From an uncultured Lachnospiraceae bacterium (GTDB taxonomy: Bacteria; Bacillota; Clostridia; Lachnospirales; Lachnospiraceae): a stretch of DNA of 64,000 bases. Below are positions 26,359 to 34,809 of the stretch, in pieces (position 1 is the first letter of the stretch; every line of letters starts with the position of its first letter). The notes beneath the pieces are model-generated. The model was given only the letters and a program-made list of their open reading frames with translations. It did not search any database and had not been told where the DNA came from. The translations under genes were made by a program, and so were the position numbers. The DNA lies in NCBI GenBank assembly GCA_944383765.1, contig CALWQT010000009.1, forward strand, positions 35,065 through 99,064, given 5' to 3'.

Positions 26359-29300
26359 ATGCCTGAGACAAATGAAACTTATCAGCCGTTGGTATTTGAT
26401 GCCATCAAGATTGGTCTGGCTTCCCCGGAGAAAATCCTGGAGTGGTCCCATGGTGAAGTGAAAAAACCTGAGACCATTAACTACAGGACTCTGAAACCGG
26501 AAAAAGACGGCTTGTTCTGCGAACGCATTTTCGGACCGACAAAGGACTGGGAATGTCACTGCGGAAAATACAAAAAAATCAGATACAAAGGTGTGATCTG
26601 CGACCGTTGCGGCGTTGAAGTAACAAAGGCCAGTGTGCGTAGAGAACGTGTTGGCCATATCCAGCTGGCAGCTCCCGTTTCCCATATCTGGTATTTTAAG
26701 GGAATTCCCAGCCGTATGGGCCTTATTCTGGACATTTCTCCAAGAACATTGGAGAAAGTCCTGTACTTCGCATCTTATATCGTACTGGATCCAGGACAGA
26801 CTTCTCTTCAGTTAAAACAGGTTCTGTCTGAGAAAGAGTACCGGGATGAGATTGAAAAGTACGGTTATGGTGCATTCCGTGTAGGAATGGGTGCAGAAGC
26901 AATTCAGGAACTGTTAAAAGCCATCGATCTGGAAAAAGATTCAGAAGAATTGAGAAAAGCCCTGAAAGATGCTACCGGACAGAAACGTGCCAGAATCATC
27001 AAGAGACTGGAAGTTGTGGAGGCATTCCGCAATTCAGGAAACCGTCCGGAGTGGATGATCATGAATGTGATTCCGGTAATTCCACCGGATATCCGTCCTA
27101 TGGTACAGCTGGATGGCGGACGTTTTGCTACGTCTGACCTGAATGATCTGTACAGAAGAATCATTAACCGTAACAACCGTCTGGCAAGACTTCTGGAATT
27201 GGGAGCTCCGGACATTATTGTTCGTAATGAAAAACGTATGCTTCAGGAAGCAGTGGATGCCCTGATTGATAATGGCCGTCGGGGAAGACCGGTAACCGGA
27301 CCTGGAAACAGAGCACTGAAATCTCTTTCTGATATGCTGAAAGGAAAACAGGGACGTTTCCGTCAGAACCTTCTGGGAAAACGTGTAGACTATTCAGGAC
27401 GTTCTGTTATCGTAGTAGGACCGGAGCTGAAGATTTATCAGTGTGGTCTGCCGAAGGAAATGGCGATCGAGCTGTTTAAGCCGTTTGTTATGAAGGAGCT
27501 GGTTTCCAATGGAACTGCTCATAATATAAAGAATGCAAAGAAAATGGTGGAGCGTCTGCAGCCGGAAGTATGGGATGTGCTGGAAGACGTGATCAAAGAG
27601 CATCCGGTTATGTTAAACCGTGCTCCTACCCTGCACAGACTGGGAATCCAGGCATTTGAACCGATCCTGGTGGAAGGTAAAGCGATCAAGCTCCATCCGT
27701 TGGTATGTACTGCGTTTAACGCAGACTTTGACGGTGACCAGATGGCTGTTCATCTGCCGCTGTCTGTGGAAGCCCAGGCAGAGTGCCGTTTCCTGCTTCT
27801 GTCTCCCAACAACCTTCTGAAGCCTTCTGATGGTGGTCCTGTGGCCGTACCTTCTCAGGATATGGTCCTTGGTATTTACTATCTGACTCAGGAGAGACCG
27901 GGAGCTGTCGGAGAAGGCAAATGCTTCAAGAGTGTGAATGAGGCTATTCTGGCTTATGAAAATGGTGTTGTTACCCTGCATTCCAGGATCAAGGTAAGAG
28001 TAACCAAGGAAATGCCTGATGGAACTTCCAAAACTGCTATCGTAGAATCTACGGTAGGCCGGTTTATTTTCAATGAGATTATTCCTCAGGATCTGGGATT
28101 TGTGGACAGATCCATCGAAGGAAATGAGCTGAAGCTGGAAGTTGACTTCCATGTAGGTAAGAAACAGCTGAAACAGATCCTGGAGAAAGTTATCAATACC
28201 CATGGTGCTACTCAGACAGCGATCACCCTGGATGACATTAAGTCCATTGGTTACAAATATTCTACCAGGGCAGCCATGACAGTATCCATTTCTGATATGA
28301 CCGTGCCGGCTTCCAAGCCGAAGCTGATCGCAGATGCCCAGGCAACGGTAGATAAGATTTCCAGAAACTTCCGCCGTGGTCTGATCACAGAGGAAGAGAG
28401 ATATAAAGAAGTAATCGAAACCTGGAAGGCAACAGACGACCAGCTGACCCATGATCTGTTAACCGGATTGGATAAGTACAATAACATTTACATGATGGCT
28501 GACTCCGGAGCCCGTGGTTCTGATAAGCAGATCAAACAGCTGGCAGGTATGCGTGGACTTATGGCAGATACTACCGGTCATACCATTGAACTTCCCATTA
28601 AGTCCAACTTCCGTGAAGGTCTGGACGTATTGGAGTACTTTATCTCTGCTCACGGAGCTCGTAAAGGTCTGTCCGATACGGCTCTTCGTACAGCCGACTC
28701 TGGTTATCTGACCAGACGTCTGGTTGATGTATCCCAGGACCTGATCGTCAGGGAAACAGACTGCTGCGAAGGAAAAGAAATTCCGTTTATGGAAATCAAG
28801 GGCTTTATGGATGGTCAGGAGACCATTGAGAGCCTGGAAGAGAGATTGACAGGAAGATATATTGCAGAGACTATCGTAGACCCGGATACGGGAGAAGTGG
28901 TAGTTAAGGCAAATCATATGTGTACACCGAAGCGTGCGGCAGCTGTTATGAAAGTCCTGCGGAAACTGGGACGTGATTCTGTGAAGATCCGTACCGTATT
29001 AAGCTGTAAATCCCACATTGGTGTCTGTGCAAAATGTTACGGTGCCAACATGGCTACCGGACAGCCGGTACAGGTGGGAGAGGCTGTAGGTATTATTGCA
29101 GCACAGTCTATCGGTGAGCCTGGTACTCAGCTGACCATGCGTACCTTCCATACCGGTGGTGTGGCCGGCGGCGATATCACACAGGGTCTTCCCCGTGTCG
29201 AGGAGCTTTTTGAGGCCCGTAAGCCAAAAGGTCTGGCAATTATCTCTGAGTTTGGTGGTGTGGTAAATATCAAAGACACCAAGAAGAAGAGAGAAATTGT

Positions 29301-29979
29301 GGTAACAGATAATGAGACTGGCAACTCCAAGACCTATCTGATTCCTTATGGTTCCAGAATCAAGGTAACCGAAGGCCAGGTGATCGAGGCTGGTGATGAA
29401 CTGACAGAAGGTAGCATCAATCCTCATGATATTCTGAAGATTAAGGGCGTGCGTGCTGTACAGGATTACATGATCCGTGAGGTACAGCGTGTGTACCGTC
29501 TCCAGGGTGTTGAGATCAACGATAAGCATATCGAAGTGATCGTTCGTCAGATGCTGAAGAAGATCAAGATTGAGGAGAGCGGAGATTCCGATGTTCTTCC
29601 GGGAGTATCCATGGACGTTCTGGATTACAACGATATGAATGAGGCATTGATTGCAGAAGGCAAGAAGCCGGCAGAAGGAAAGCAGGTTATGCTGGGTATT
29701 ACCAAAGCATCTCTGGCTACGGATTCCTTCCTGTCTGCTGCATCATTCCAGGAAACCACCAAGGTTCTGACAGAGGCAGCAATCAATGGAAAGGTTGACC
29801 ATCTGATCGGTCTGAAAGAGAATGTTATTATCGGTAAGCTGATTCCAGCAGGTACCGGTATGAAACGTTACCGCAATGTAAGACTGAATACAGATGTATC
29901 CATGGAAGATGAAATCCTTCTTGATGAGGAAGACAGCGCAGAGGATGTGCTGGAGATCAGTGAGACCGAACAGATTTAA
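26359..29979 (+). CDS. rpoC: DNA-directed RNA polymerase beta-prime subunit
   Basis: A 1206-residue catalytic subunit. The N-terminal zinc finger (CHCGKYK then CDRCGVEV), the active-site motif [14 protein letters not shown] with its three Mg2+-binding aspartates at about residues 452-466, the bridge helix region and the second zinc-binding cysteines ([13 protein letters not shown]) are all present. It pairs with rpoB in one operon, 19 bp apart, and ends in a very strong terminator. Length is usual for low-GC Firmicutes. Confidence 0.98.
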   Translation: MPETNETYQPLVFDAIKIGLASPEKILEWSHGEVKKPETINYRTLKPEKDGLFCERIFGPTKDWECHCGKYKKIRYKGVICDRCGVEVTKASVRRERVGHIQLAAPVSHIWYFKGIPSRMGLILDISPRTLEKVLYFASYIVLDPGQTSLQLKQVLSEKEYRDEIEKYGYGAFRVGMGAEAIQELLKAIDLEKDSEELRKALKDATGQKRARIIKRLEVVEAFRNSGNRPEWMIMNVIPVIPPDIRPMVQLDGGRFATSDLNDLYRRIINRNNRLARLLELGAPDIIVRNEKRMLQEAVDALIDNGRRGRPVTGPGNRALKSLSDMLKGKQGRFRQNLLGKRVDYSGRSVIVVGPELKIYQCGLPKEMAIELFKPFVMKELVSNGTAHNIKNAKKMVERLQPEVWDVLEDVIKEHPVMLNRAPTLHRLGIQAFEPILVEGKAIKLHPLVCTAFNADFDGDQMAVHLPLSVEAQAECRFLLLSPNNLLKPSDGGPVAVPSQDMVLGIYYLTQERPGAVGEGKCFKSVNEAILAYENGVVTLHSRIKVRVTKEMPDGTSKTAIVESTVGRFIFNEIIPQDLGFVDRSIEGNELKLEVDFHVGKKQLKQILEKVINTHGATQTAITLDDIKSIGYKYSTRAAMTVSISDMTVPASKPKLIADAQATVDKISRNFRRGLITEEERYKEVIETWKATDDQLTHDLLTGLDKYNNIYMMADSGARGSDKQIKQLAGMRGLMADTTGHTIELPIKSNFREGLDVLEYFISAHGARKGLSDTALRTADSGYLTRRLVDVSQDLIVRETDCCEGKEIPFMEIKGFMDGQETIESLEERLTGRYIAETIVDPDTGEVVVKANHMCTPKRAAAVMKVLRKLGRDSVKIRTVLSCKSHIGVCAKCYGANMATGQPVQVGEAVGIIAAQSIGEPGTQLTMRTFHTGGVAGGDITQGLPRVEELFEARKPKGLAIISEFGGVVNIKDTKKKREIVVTDNETGNSKTYLIPYGSRIKVTEGQVIEAGDELTEGSINPHDILKIKGVRAVQDYMIREVQRVYRLQGVEINDKHIEVIVRQMLKKIKIEESGDSDVLPGVSMDVLDYNDMNEALIAEGKKPAEGKQVMLGITKASLATDSFLSAASFQETTKVLTEAAINGKVDHLIGLKENVIIGKLIPAGTGMKRYRNVRLNTDVSMEDEILLDEEDSAEDVLEISETEQI

Positions 29980-29980
29980 A

Positions 29981-30021
29981 GAAAAAGACGGAAAAAGCAT
30001 TTTGCTTTTTCCGTCTTTTTC
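29981..30021. terminator. Terminator after rpoC
   Basis: A perfect 19-bp stem with a 3-base loop; both ends carry A/T-runs, so it can also end the leftward metal-resistance operon. Confidence 0.92.
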
Positions 30022-30060
30022 TATTTTTATTTTACGGCATGCAGAAAAATCTGCCAGGCT

Positions 30061-30246
30061 TTATTCAAAACGCTGCTTTAATGTGCGGTAATAGTTTTCC
30101 ACACTTTTATCGCCTCCATTATTTGGAAAAAGACAATAAGGAAGGCTGTCCGTGTTTCTGTGTTTGGTGACGCAGTCGCAGCACTTTCCGTTGTTCGGGC
30201 AGGTTTTCTTGGGACAGGCGCATTCTTTTACGTGTTGGCAGTTCAT
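30061..30246 (-). CDS. Small cysteine-rich protein (DUF6485-like)
   Basis: A 61-residue protein with seven or more cysteines, including CACPKKTCPNNGKCCDC; such patterns bind zinc or an iron-sulfur cluster. It resembles the DUF6485 family of small Clostridial proteins, of unknown function. It ends the leftward operon arsR-permease-thioredoxin, 14 bp after the thioredoxin-like gene and with a strong AAAGGAGG site. A role as metal scavenger or redox partner for the operon is an inference. Confidence 0.75.
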   Translation of the reverse strand: MNCQHVKECACPKKTCPNNGKCCDCVTKHRNTDSLPYCLFPNNGGDKSVENYYRTLKQRFE

Positions 30247-30260
30247 AGTAAGTACCTCCT

Positions 30261-30566
30261 TTAAATATCTGACTGCTGTAGTAACGTTTCGATTTCAGCA
30301 GCCTTTAAAACCTTTCCCGAAGAAAGCACTTTTTCGTTGATCACCAGGACCGGCATACTCATCACTCCATAATTCATGATGGTCTCCATATCTGTGATAT
30401 ATTTTACTTCTACAGGAATCTCCATTGCGGAAAAGGCTGACTTTGTATTTTTATACAAGGTGTGACAGGAAGAACAGCCGGATCCCAATACTTTTGCGGA
30501 AAGAATCCTGTTTTTAATTTCCGGACAGGAAGATTCCTTTTTCTTTCCAAAACCAAACAGTGTCAT
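30261..30566 (-). CDS. Small redox-active thioredoxin-like protein
   Basis: A 101-residue thioredoxin-fold protein of the redox-active disulfide protein 2 type (glutaredoxin-like small thioredoxins). The active site is CSSC at about residues 31-34, followed by helices and strand MSMPVLVINEKVLSSGK with the cis-proline (MP). The N-terminal extension, KKKESSCPEIKNR, has one more cysteine. In many Firmicutes such genes follow ArsP-like permeases. It probably handles thiol reduction connected with the permease substrate. SD GGAGG. Confidence 0.85.
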   Translation of the reverse strand: MTLFGFGKKKESSCPEIKNRILSAKVLGSGCSSCHTLYKNTKSAFSAMEIPVEVKYITDMETIMNYGVMSMPVLVINEKVLSSGKVLKAAEIETLLQQSDI

Positions 30567-30599
30567 AGTGAATTACCTCCAAATCATTTTTGTTTCTAT

Positions 30600-31613
30600 T
30601 TATACAATAAGAAATTGTATCGCATTGAAGAAATAACCTACCAGGATGATTCCCAGTGTGCAGATCATAATGAAGATGCTTAATAATCTGGGCTTTACTG
30701 CCTTGCGCAACATGATAATAGAAGGCAGAGAAAGGGTAGTAACGCCCATCATGAAAGACAGGACGACTCCTAATTGCGCGCCTTTGGCCAGCAGGGCCTC
30801 TGCAATGGGAATAGTACCGAAGATATCCGCATACATGGGAATACCGGCTATGACAGCGAAGACAACACCCAGAGGATTTCCGGTTCCCAGAGTCTGCACA
30901 ATAAGGTCTTCCGGTATCCAGTTATGAATAAGGGCGCCGATGGCAACACCGGCCAGAACATAGGGGAAAACTTTTCTGGCGGTTGATATTACCTGGTCCC
31001 AGGCATAACGCAGACGCTTGGAAGCAGTCATGGTTTCCTGGCTGGCGGTGAGAGAGCGGCCTTTTCGGATATAGTCTTCCACATAGTTTTCCAGATGAAG
31101 ATGATCTATGAGAGTGCCTCCTGCAACAGCGATGACCAATCCCAGTCCCACATAGATTACAGCAACCTTCCAGCCGAAAATACTCATGAGAAGGACCAGA
31201 GAGCCGAGATCGACCATGGGCGAAGAAATCAGAAATGAGAATGTAACCCCAAGAGGCAGCCCGGCACTGGTAAATCCGATAAACAGGGGAATGGAGGAAC
31301 AGGAACAAAAGGGAGTTACCGTACCCAGCAGCGCAGCCAGTATATTGGCGGATAGGCCATGGAATCTGCCAAGTATCCGTTTTGTCCGTTCCGGAGGAAA
31401 ATAACTCTGGATGTAGGAGATGATAAAAATCAGGACACCCAGAAGGACCATAATTTTGATTGTATCATAGATAAAAAAATGAATACTTGCTCCCCAACGG
31501 TCTGTGGGATCAATTCCCAGGAGATTCAGCAAGTCTCCTACCAGGCGGTTGAGCCAGTGCATCCCCAGGATTTCGTTTTGCAGGAAATCCCAGGCAGTTT
31601 TTACTGTTTCCAT
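30600..31613 (-). CDS. ArsP-like permease (PF03773 family)
   Basis: A 337-residue membrane protein with eight or more helices. It has the family core LLGTVTPFCSCSSIPLFIGF at about 95-115 with a cysteine pair, and ISSPMVDLGSLVLL and IAGIPMYADIFGTIPIAEAL, conserved in this family. Members export organic arsenicals, or divalent metals such as Cu/Zn in the SO_0444 branch; the substrate here is open. It lies behind an ArsR-type regulator gene, and a perfect 11-bp inverted repeat that could be the operator is just upstream of its start. A small thioredoxin follows. AAGGAG precedes ATG. Confidence 0.85.
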   Translation of the reverse strand: METVKTAWDFLQNEILGMHWLNRLVGDLLNLLGIDPTDRWGASIHFFIYDTIKIMVLLGVLIFIISYIQSYFPPERTKRILGRFHGLSANILAALLGTVTPFCSCSSIPLFIGFTSAGLPLGVTFSFLISSPMVDLGSLVLLMSIFGWKVAVIYVGLGLVIAVAGGTLIDHLHLENYVEDYIRKGRSLTASQETMTASKRLRYAWDQVISTARKVFPYVLAGVAIGALIHNWIPEDLIVQTLGTGNPLGVVFAVIAGIPMYADIFGTIPIAEALLAKGAQLGVVLSFMMGVTTLSLPSIIMLRKAVKPRLLSIFIMICTLGIILVGYFFNAIQFLIV

Positions 31614-31626
31614 AAAAGCTCCTTCT

Positions 31627-31650
31627 ATCTATATATTGAAATATATAGAT
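31627..31650. promoter_or_regulatory. ArsR-type operator upstream of the permease gene
   Basis: A perfect 11-bp inverted repeat (31627-31637 and 31640-31650) with a 2-bp spacer, AT-rich like known ArsR/SmtB operators. It sits right before the permease ribosome binding site. Confidence 0.6.
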
Positions 31651-31700
31651 GTAATATTCTAAAGATGATCCGCCCCGGTAAGAGCGGATGATTAACAGGA

Positions 31701-31994
31701 CTACCCGGATTGCTCAGGAGTCATTCTGGTTACTTGGTCCAGAATTTTTTTGGCTTCCTTAATTCCTGCAGGATTCAGAGAATAGTGGGTCCATTTTCCT
31801 TCTTTGCGGCCAAGGACAATCCCTGAGTCACACAGGATTTTCATATGATGGGATAGAGTAGATTGCCCGATATTCAGTTCTTCCAGCAGCTTGCAGGCGC
31901 ATTTTTCACCATCCTGCAGCAACTCCAGAATGGTCAGCCGGTTGGGATCGCAGAAGGCTTTGAATATTCTTGCGTTTTTTTCGTTTGCAGTCAT
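31701..31994 (-). CDS. ArsR/SmtB-family metal-sensing repressor
   Basis: A 97-residue winged-helix repressor: FKAFCDPNRLTILELLQ, the sensor region GEKCACKLLEELNIGQSTLSHHMK (two cysteines, CAC, at the start of the recognition helix where ArsR binds arsenite), then the wing with KEGKWTHYSLNP. Cysteines C-A-C replace the classic CVC motif, suggesting As(III), Sb(III) or another thiophilic metal as inducer. It is the first gene of the leftward permease operon, and its own promoter is perfect consensus. Confidence 0.9.
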   Translation of the reverse strand: MTANEKNARIFKAFCDPNRLTILELLQDGEKCACKLLEELNIGQSTLSHHMKILCDSGIVLGRKEGKWTHYSLNPAGIKEAKKILDQVTRMTPEQSG

Positions 31995-32018
31995 GTCATT
32001 CCTCCTTTTCCTGGTTTT

Positions 32019-32047
32019 ATTATATTCATCAAATCGAAAAATGTCAA
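32019..32047 (-). promoter_or_regulatory. Consensus promoter of the arsR operon (minus strand)
   Basis: On the minus strand TTGACA, 17 bp, TATAAT, 25 bp upstream of the arsR start. Confidence 0.8.
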
Positions 32048-32085
32048 TATGTTAGAAGAGGGAATGCTATAAAATGAAGAGAAAA

Positions 32086-32134
32086 TGAAAATTGTTATCA
32101 AAAACTTGACAGAAAAAATATTCTGAGCTATAGT
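32086..32134 (+). promoter_or_regulatory. Fur box and promoter P1 (FeoB-associated gene)
   Basis: The 7-1-7 motif TGAAAAT-T-GTTATCA (32086-32100) matches the Fur box TGATAAT-N-ATTATCA in 12 of 14 positions. TTGACA (32106-32111), 17 bp, TATAGT (32129-32134) follow, so Fur would block transcription. Confidence 0.72.
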
Positions 32135-32168
32135 TAGAACGGATAGGAAAGAAGGTAAGGAGGTAAGG

Positions 32169-32333
32169 ATGAATTTGATAGATATTTTACTGATTCTGTT
32201 GATTGCAGGGTGTGTATTCCTGGTGATCAGAAAACTTGTGAAAGATAAAAAAGAAGGAAAAAGCTGCTGCGGTTGTGGAAGCAGCTGCAGTGGGAGCTGC
32301 CACTGCGGTGTGAAAGAGATAAAAAAGAAATAA
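32169..32333 (+). CDS. FeoB-associated Cys-rich membrane protein
   Basis: A 54-residue protein. It has one membrane segment (about 4-21) followed by a basic linker and a cysteine-rich tail, SCCGCGSSCSGSCHC. This is the organisation of the FeoB-associated Cys-rich membrane protein family (PF12669), usually found at the end of feoAB operons, where it may support Fe2+ uptake. Here no feo gene is adjacent, so it acts alone or serves a distant transporter. AGGAGG lies 5 bp before ATG, and a Fur-box promoter lies upstream, consistent with iron control. Confidence 0.85.
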   Translation: MNLIDILLILLIAGCVFLVIRKLVKDKKEGKSCCGCGSSCSGSCHCGVKEIKKK

Positions 32334-32341
32334 AATGAATT

Positions 32342-32391
32342 TGAAAATTATTATCAAAATTGTTGACAGAAAAAAATTCTTATGATATACT
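32342..32391 (+). promoter_or_regulatory. Fur box and promoter P2 (small RNA)
   Basis: TGAAAAT-T-ATTATCA (32342-32356), 13 of 14 matches to the Fur box. TTGACA (32363-32368), 17 bp, TATACT (32386-32391) follow. P2 is nearly a duplicate of P1, 256 bp away. No gene lies downstream on this strand. Confidence 0.75.
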
Positions 32392-32397
32392 TTAACC

Positions 32398-32534
32398 ATC
32401 GCAAGGGAACACAGCGATGAATATTGTATAGAGGATATGCCAATCCTAATGTAACAGAGAGTGATACTCTCATACTTCTAACCCCTCATGAAAAAAGGAC
32501 AGCCGGGAATGCAAGTGCCTGGCTGTCCTTTTTT
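32398..32534 (+). ncRNA. Candidate Fur-regulated small RNA
   Basis: Transcription from P2 should start near 32398 and end at the terminator at 32534, giving about 137 nt without a credible ORF (the first ATG reads five codons). It could fold as small hairpins: CATCGC/GCGATG (32397-32419), AGGAT/ATCCT (32432-32447) and GAGAG/CTCTC (32457-32471). They leave a single-stranded tract with ACCCCTC (32481-32487) that is complementary to Shine-Dalgarno sequences, as in RyhB- and FsrA-type iron-sparing RNAs. The next gene is on the other strand, so it is not a leader. Iron control and target binding are inferred. Confidence 0.6.
32491..32534. terminator. Bidirectional terminator of the small RNA and dehydrogenase gene
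   Basis: AGGACAGCC/GGCTGTCCT stem extended by A6 and T6 on its two sides, 14 bp in all. Confidence 0.9.
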
Positions 32535-32540
32535 GTCTGA

Positions 32541-33485
32541 TTATTTCATTACATTCTGGGGAGTTCCGTTTAACCATTTTACAATATTGTCAAATACGAT
32601 CACAGCTCTTTTTACCAGAGCCTCTTTGGTAGCAAAGGCTACATGAGGAGTGATGACGGTATTTTTGGCGTTCAGAAGAGGATGGTCTTTTGCAATAGGA
32701 GGTTCTCCTTCAAATACATCGATACCGGCTCCCGCAATTTTTCCATTGTTGAGCGCATCGGCCAGGGCCTGGCTGTCTACTACCGGCCCACGGGAGGTGT
32801 TGATCAGAATGGCATTTGGTTTCATCCGTTCAAACTGGGCTTTCCCCATCAGGCCACGGGTGGAATCGTTCAAAGGAGTGTGGAGAGATACGATATCGCA
32901 GGTGGATAATAAAGTGTCCAGGTCCACATAAGTGATTCCCGGAATATCTTTTTTCGTGCGGCTGTAAGCATAGACTTCGCAGCCGAAAGCCTGGGCAATG
33001 GCTGCTACCCGCAGACCGATCGCTCCTGTGCCGATTACACCAAATTTTTTGCCTTCCAGCTCAAATCCTACAAGTCCGTCTTTGGTTCCGCCGTTTCTGA
33101 CAGCCTGGTCACAGGCAATCATGTTGCGATATAAAGCTACGATCATGCCGAACACCAGATCCGCAACTGCGGCATTGGAATATCCGGAACAGTTGCAGAC
33201 AGTGATGCCTCTTTCCCGGCAGGCATCCATAGCAATATGGTCAATGCCGGTAAATGCCACAGCCAGCATTTTTAGGTTCTTGCACCCATTGATGACATCA
33301 GCGTTGAGAGGAAGGTTGGAAACAGCAATGATATCCGCGTCTCTGCCACGTTCGATCAGAGTTTCCGTATCCGTAACCCGGGTGTCATAATACTGGATTT
33401 CCAGAGATTCGGGAAGTGCATGTTTGGCCATGGAAAGCAGTTTTTCATCTTCTACGCCGAGAGGTTCGATGATGACTAATTTCAT
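32541..33485 (-). CDS. D-2-hydroxyacid dehydrogenase
   Basis: A 314-residue NAD(P)-dependent dehydrogenase. The nucleotide-binding motif is VIGTGAIGLRVA (about 145), and the catalytic residues are seen as Arg in INTSRGPVVD, Glu in DVFEGEPP and His in VITPHVAF. The family reduces 2-keto acids to D-2-hydroxy acids (for example hydroxypyruvate, glyoxylate, 2-ketoisocaproate); the substrate is uncertain. ATG 33485 is preferred over upstream codons that lack a site; GGAGAG lies before it. Monocistronic. Confidence 0.9.
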   Translation of the reverse strand: MKLVIIEPLGVEDEKLLSMAKHALPESLEIQYYDTRVTDTETLIERGRDADIIAVSNLPLNADVINGCKNLKMLAVAFTGIDHIAMDACRERGITVCNCSGYSNAAVADLVFGMIVALYRNMIACDQAVRNGGTKDGLVGFELEGKKFGVIGTGAIGLRVAAIAQAFGCEVYAYSRTKKDIPGITYVDLDTLLSTCDIVSLHTPLNDSTRGLMGKAQFERMKPNAILINTSRGPVVDSQALADALNNGKIAGAGIDVFEGEPPIAKDHPLLNAKNTVITPHVAFATKEALVKRAVIVFDNIVKWLNGTPQNVMK

Positions 33486-33560
33486 AATAATAGACTCTCC
33501 TTTGCATAATTGGTACCGCTGCCTGTGAAAGGTTCCATACGGCAGCAAAGCTTTGCTTAT

Positions 33561-33589
33561 AGTATACAATCAGGGTAAAAAAACTGCAA
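33561..33589 (-). promoter_or_regulatory. Promoter of the hydroxyacid dehydrogenase gene (minus strand)
   Basis: On the minus strand TTGCAG, 17 bp, TATACT, followed by a leader of about 70 nt. Confidence 0.6.
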
Positions 33590-33604
33590 GCAGGCAAAAA
33601 ATCC

Positions 33605-33633
33605 TTGACACAAAAAAACAATACAGATATAAT
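33605..33633 (+). promoter_or_regulatory. Consensus promoter of the str operon (rpsL)
   Basis: TTGACA (33605-33610), 17 bp, TATAAT (33628-33633), about 90 bp upstream of rpsL. Confidence 0.88.
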
Positions 33634-33724
33634 AGGAAGGCGTGCAGGAAACAGGCAGTGTTTTTGTGCGCAAAAATACGCTGAATAAGCGCAACCACAG
33701 ACAATATCACAGGAGGTGAAAAGA

Positions 33725-34144
33725 ATGCCAACATTTAACCAGTTAGTTAGAAAGGGAAGACAGTCCGCAGTAAAGAAATCTACCGCTCCGGCTCTTCAGA
33801 AGGGTTACAACTCTCTTCAGAAGCGTGCTACCAACGAATCTGCACCGCAGAAGCGTGGAGTTTGCACTGCTGTTAAGACAGCTACCCCGAAAAAGCCGAA
33901 CTCTGCTCTGAGAAAAATCGCCAGAGTACGTCTTTCCAACGGTATCGAGGTAACAAGCTATATCCCAGGTGAGGGACATAACTTACAGGAGCACAGCGTT
34001 GTTCTGATCCGTGGCGGAAGGGTAAAGGATTTACCTGGTACAAGATATCACATCATCAGAGGAACTCTGGATACCGCAGGCGTTGCTAACAGGAAACAGG
34101 CTCGTTCCAAGTACGGCGCTAAGAAACCGAAAGAGAAAAAATAA
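33725..34144 (+). CDS. rpsL: 30S ribosomal protein S12
   Basis: A 139-residue S12. The decoding-centre segments are intact: [20 protein letters not shown] with its lysine pair, and [14 protein letters not shown] with the lysine of the second streptomycin-resistance site, both wild type. ATG 33725 has AGGAGGTG at ideal distance; the frame is open slightly upstream. It is the first gene of the classical str operon (S12, S7, EF-G, EF-Tu). The C-terminal Lys tail is normal. Confidence 0.98.
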   Translation: MPTFNQLVRKGRQSAVKKSTAPALQKGYNSLQKRATNESAPQKRGVCTAVKTATPKKPNSALRKIARVRLSNGIEVTSYIPGEGHNLQEHSVVLIRGGRVKDLPGTRYHIIRGTLDTAGVANRKQARSKYGAKKPKEKK

Positions 34145-34317
34145 TCCGTTTTAAACGGAACCTAAGTGCCGGACCTTTTGATATTGACCTGTAGGTTGCA
34201 GGATTATAGATTAGGAACCGAGCACGAACACACAATCCGTGTGAGTACCGAGGAATTAAGTAAAGCTGCGGGAATCGGCTTGTCCGGTTCGGCAGTAGTA
34301 TTAAGGAGGGAAGTAAC
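34145..34317 (+). promoter_or_regulatory. Structured rpsL-rpsG intercistronic region
   Basis: A 173-nt gap, unusually long for this operon and without a credible gene. It holds a hairpin TCCGTT/AACGGA at 34145-34159, a CACAC/GTGTG hairpin near 34230-34246, and a stem around GCTGC/GCAG at 34269-34294, ending in AAGGAGG before rpsG. In E. coli, S7 represses its operon by binding an RNA in the same position. A similar leader here is plausible but unproven. Confidence 0.45.
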
Positions 34318-34788
34318 GTGCCAAGAAAAGGACATACTCAGAAAAGAGACGTTCTGGCAGATCCGATTTACAACAATAAGGTTGTAACGAAGCTGATCAA
34401 CAATATTATGTTGGACGGCAAGAAGGGTGTTGCCCAGAAAATCGTTTACGGCGCATTTGAACGTGTCGCAGAGAAGAGCGGCAAGGACGCTGTAGAGGTA
34501 TTTGAAGAAGCAATGAATAACATCATGCCTGTACTGGAAGTAAAGGCTAAACGTATCGGCGGAGCTACCTATCAGGTACCGATCGAGGTTAAGCCGGAAA
34601 GAAGACAGGCTCTGGCTCTTCGCTGGTTGACCATGTTCTCCCGTAAGAGAGGCGAGAAGACCCAGGAAGAGAGACTGGCAAACGAGATCATGGATGCAGC
34701 TAACAATACAGGCGCTTCCGTGAAGAGAAAAGAAGATATGCACAAGATGGCAGAGGCCAACAAGGCATTTGCGCACTATCGCTTCTAA
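34318..34788 (+). CDS. rpsG: 30S ribosomal protein S7
   Basis: A 156-residue S7, the primary 16S-binding assembly protein of the 30S head. Features: [15 protein letters not shown] at the start, NNIMLDGKK, the beta-hairpin [16 protein letters not shown], and [14 protein letters not shown]. It starts with GTG, nine bases after AAGGAGGG. Second gene of the operon; separated from rpsL by a 173-nt structured region. Confidence 0.97.
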   Translation: MPRKGHTQKRDVLADPIYNNKVVTKLINNIMLDGKKGVAQKIVYGAFERVAEKSGKDAVEVFEEAMNNIMPVLEVKAKRIGGATYQVPIEVKPERRQALALRWLTMFSRKRGEKTQEERLANEIMDAANNTGASVKRKEDMHKMAEANKAFAHYRF

Positions 34789-34809
34789 TTATTATAGGAG
34801 GAAAAAACC

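Noticed and set aside
33500..33545. T-box-like GGTACCGC before the hydroxyacid dehydrogenase gene
   Set aside because: On the wrong strand for that gene and lacking the specifier and antiterminator of a T-box.
34166..34387. A 73-codon frame in the rpsL-rpsG spacer
   Set aside because: It runs into rpsG in another frame, has no start signal, and the region fits a structured RNA better.
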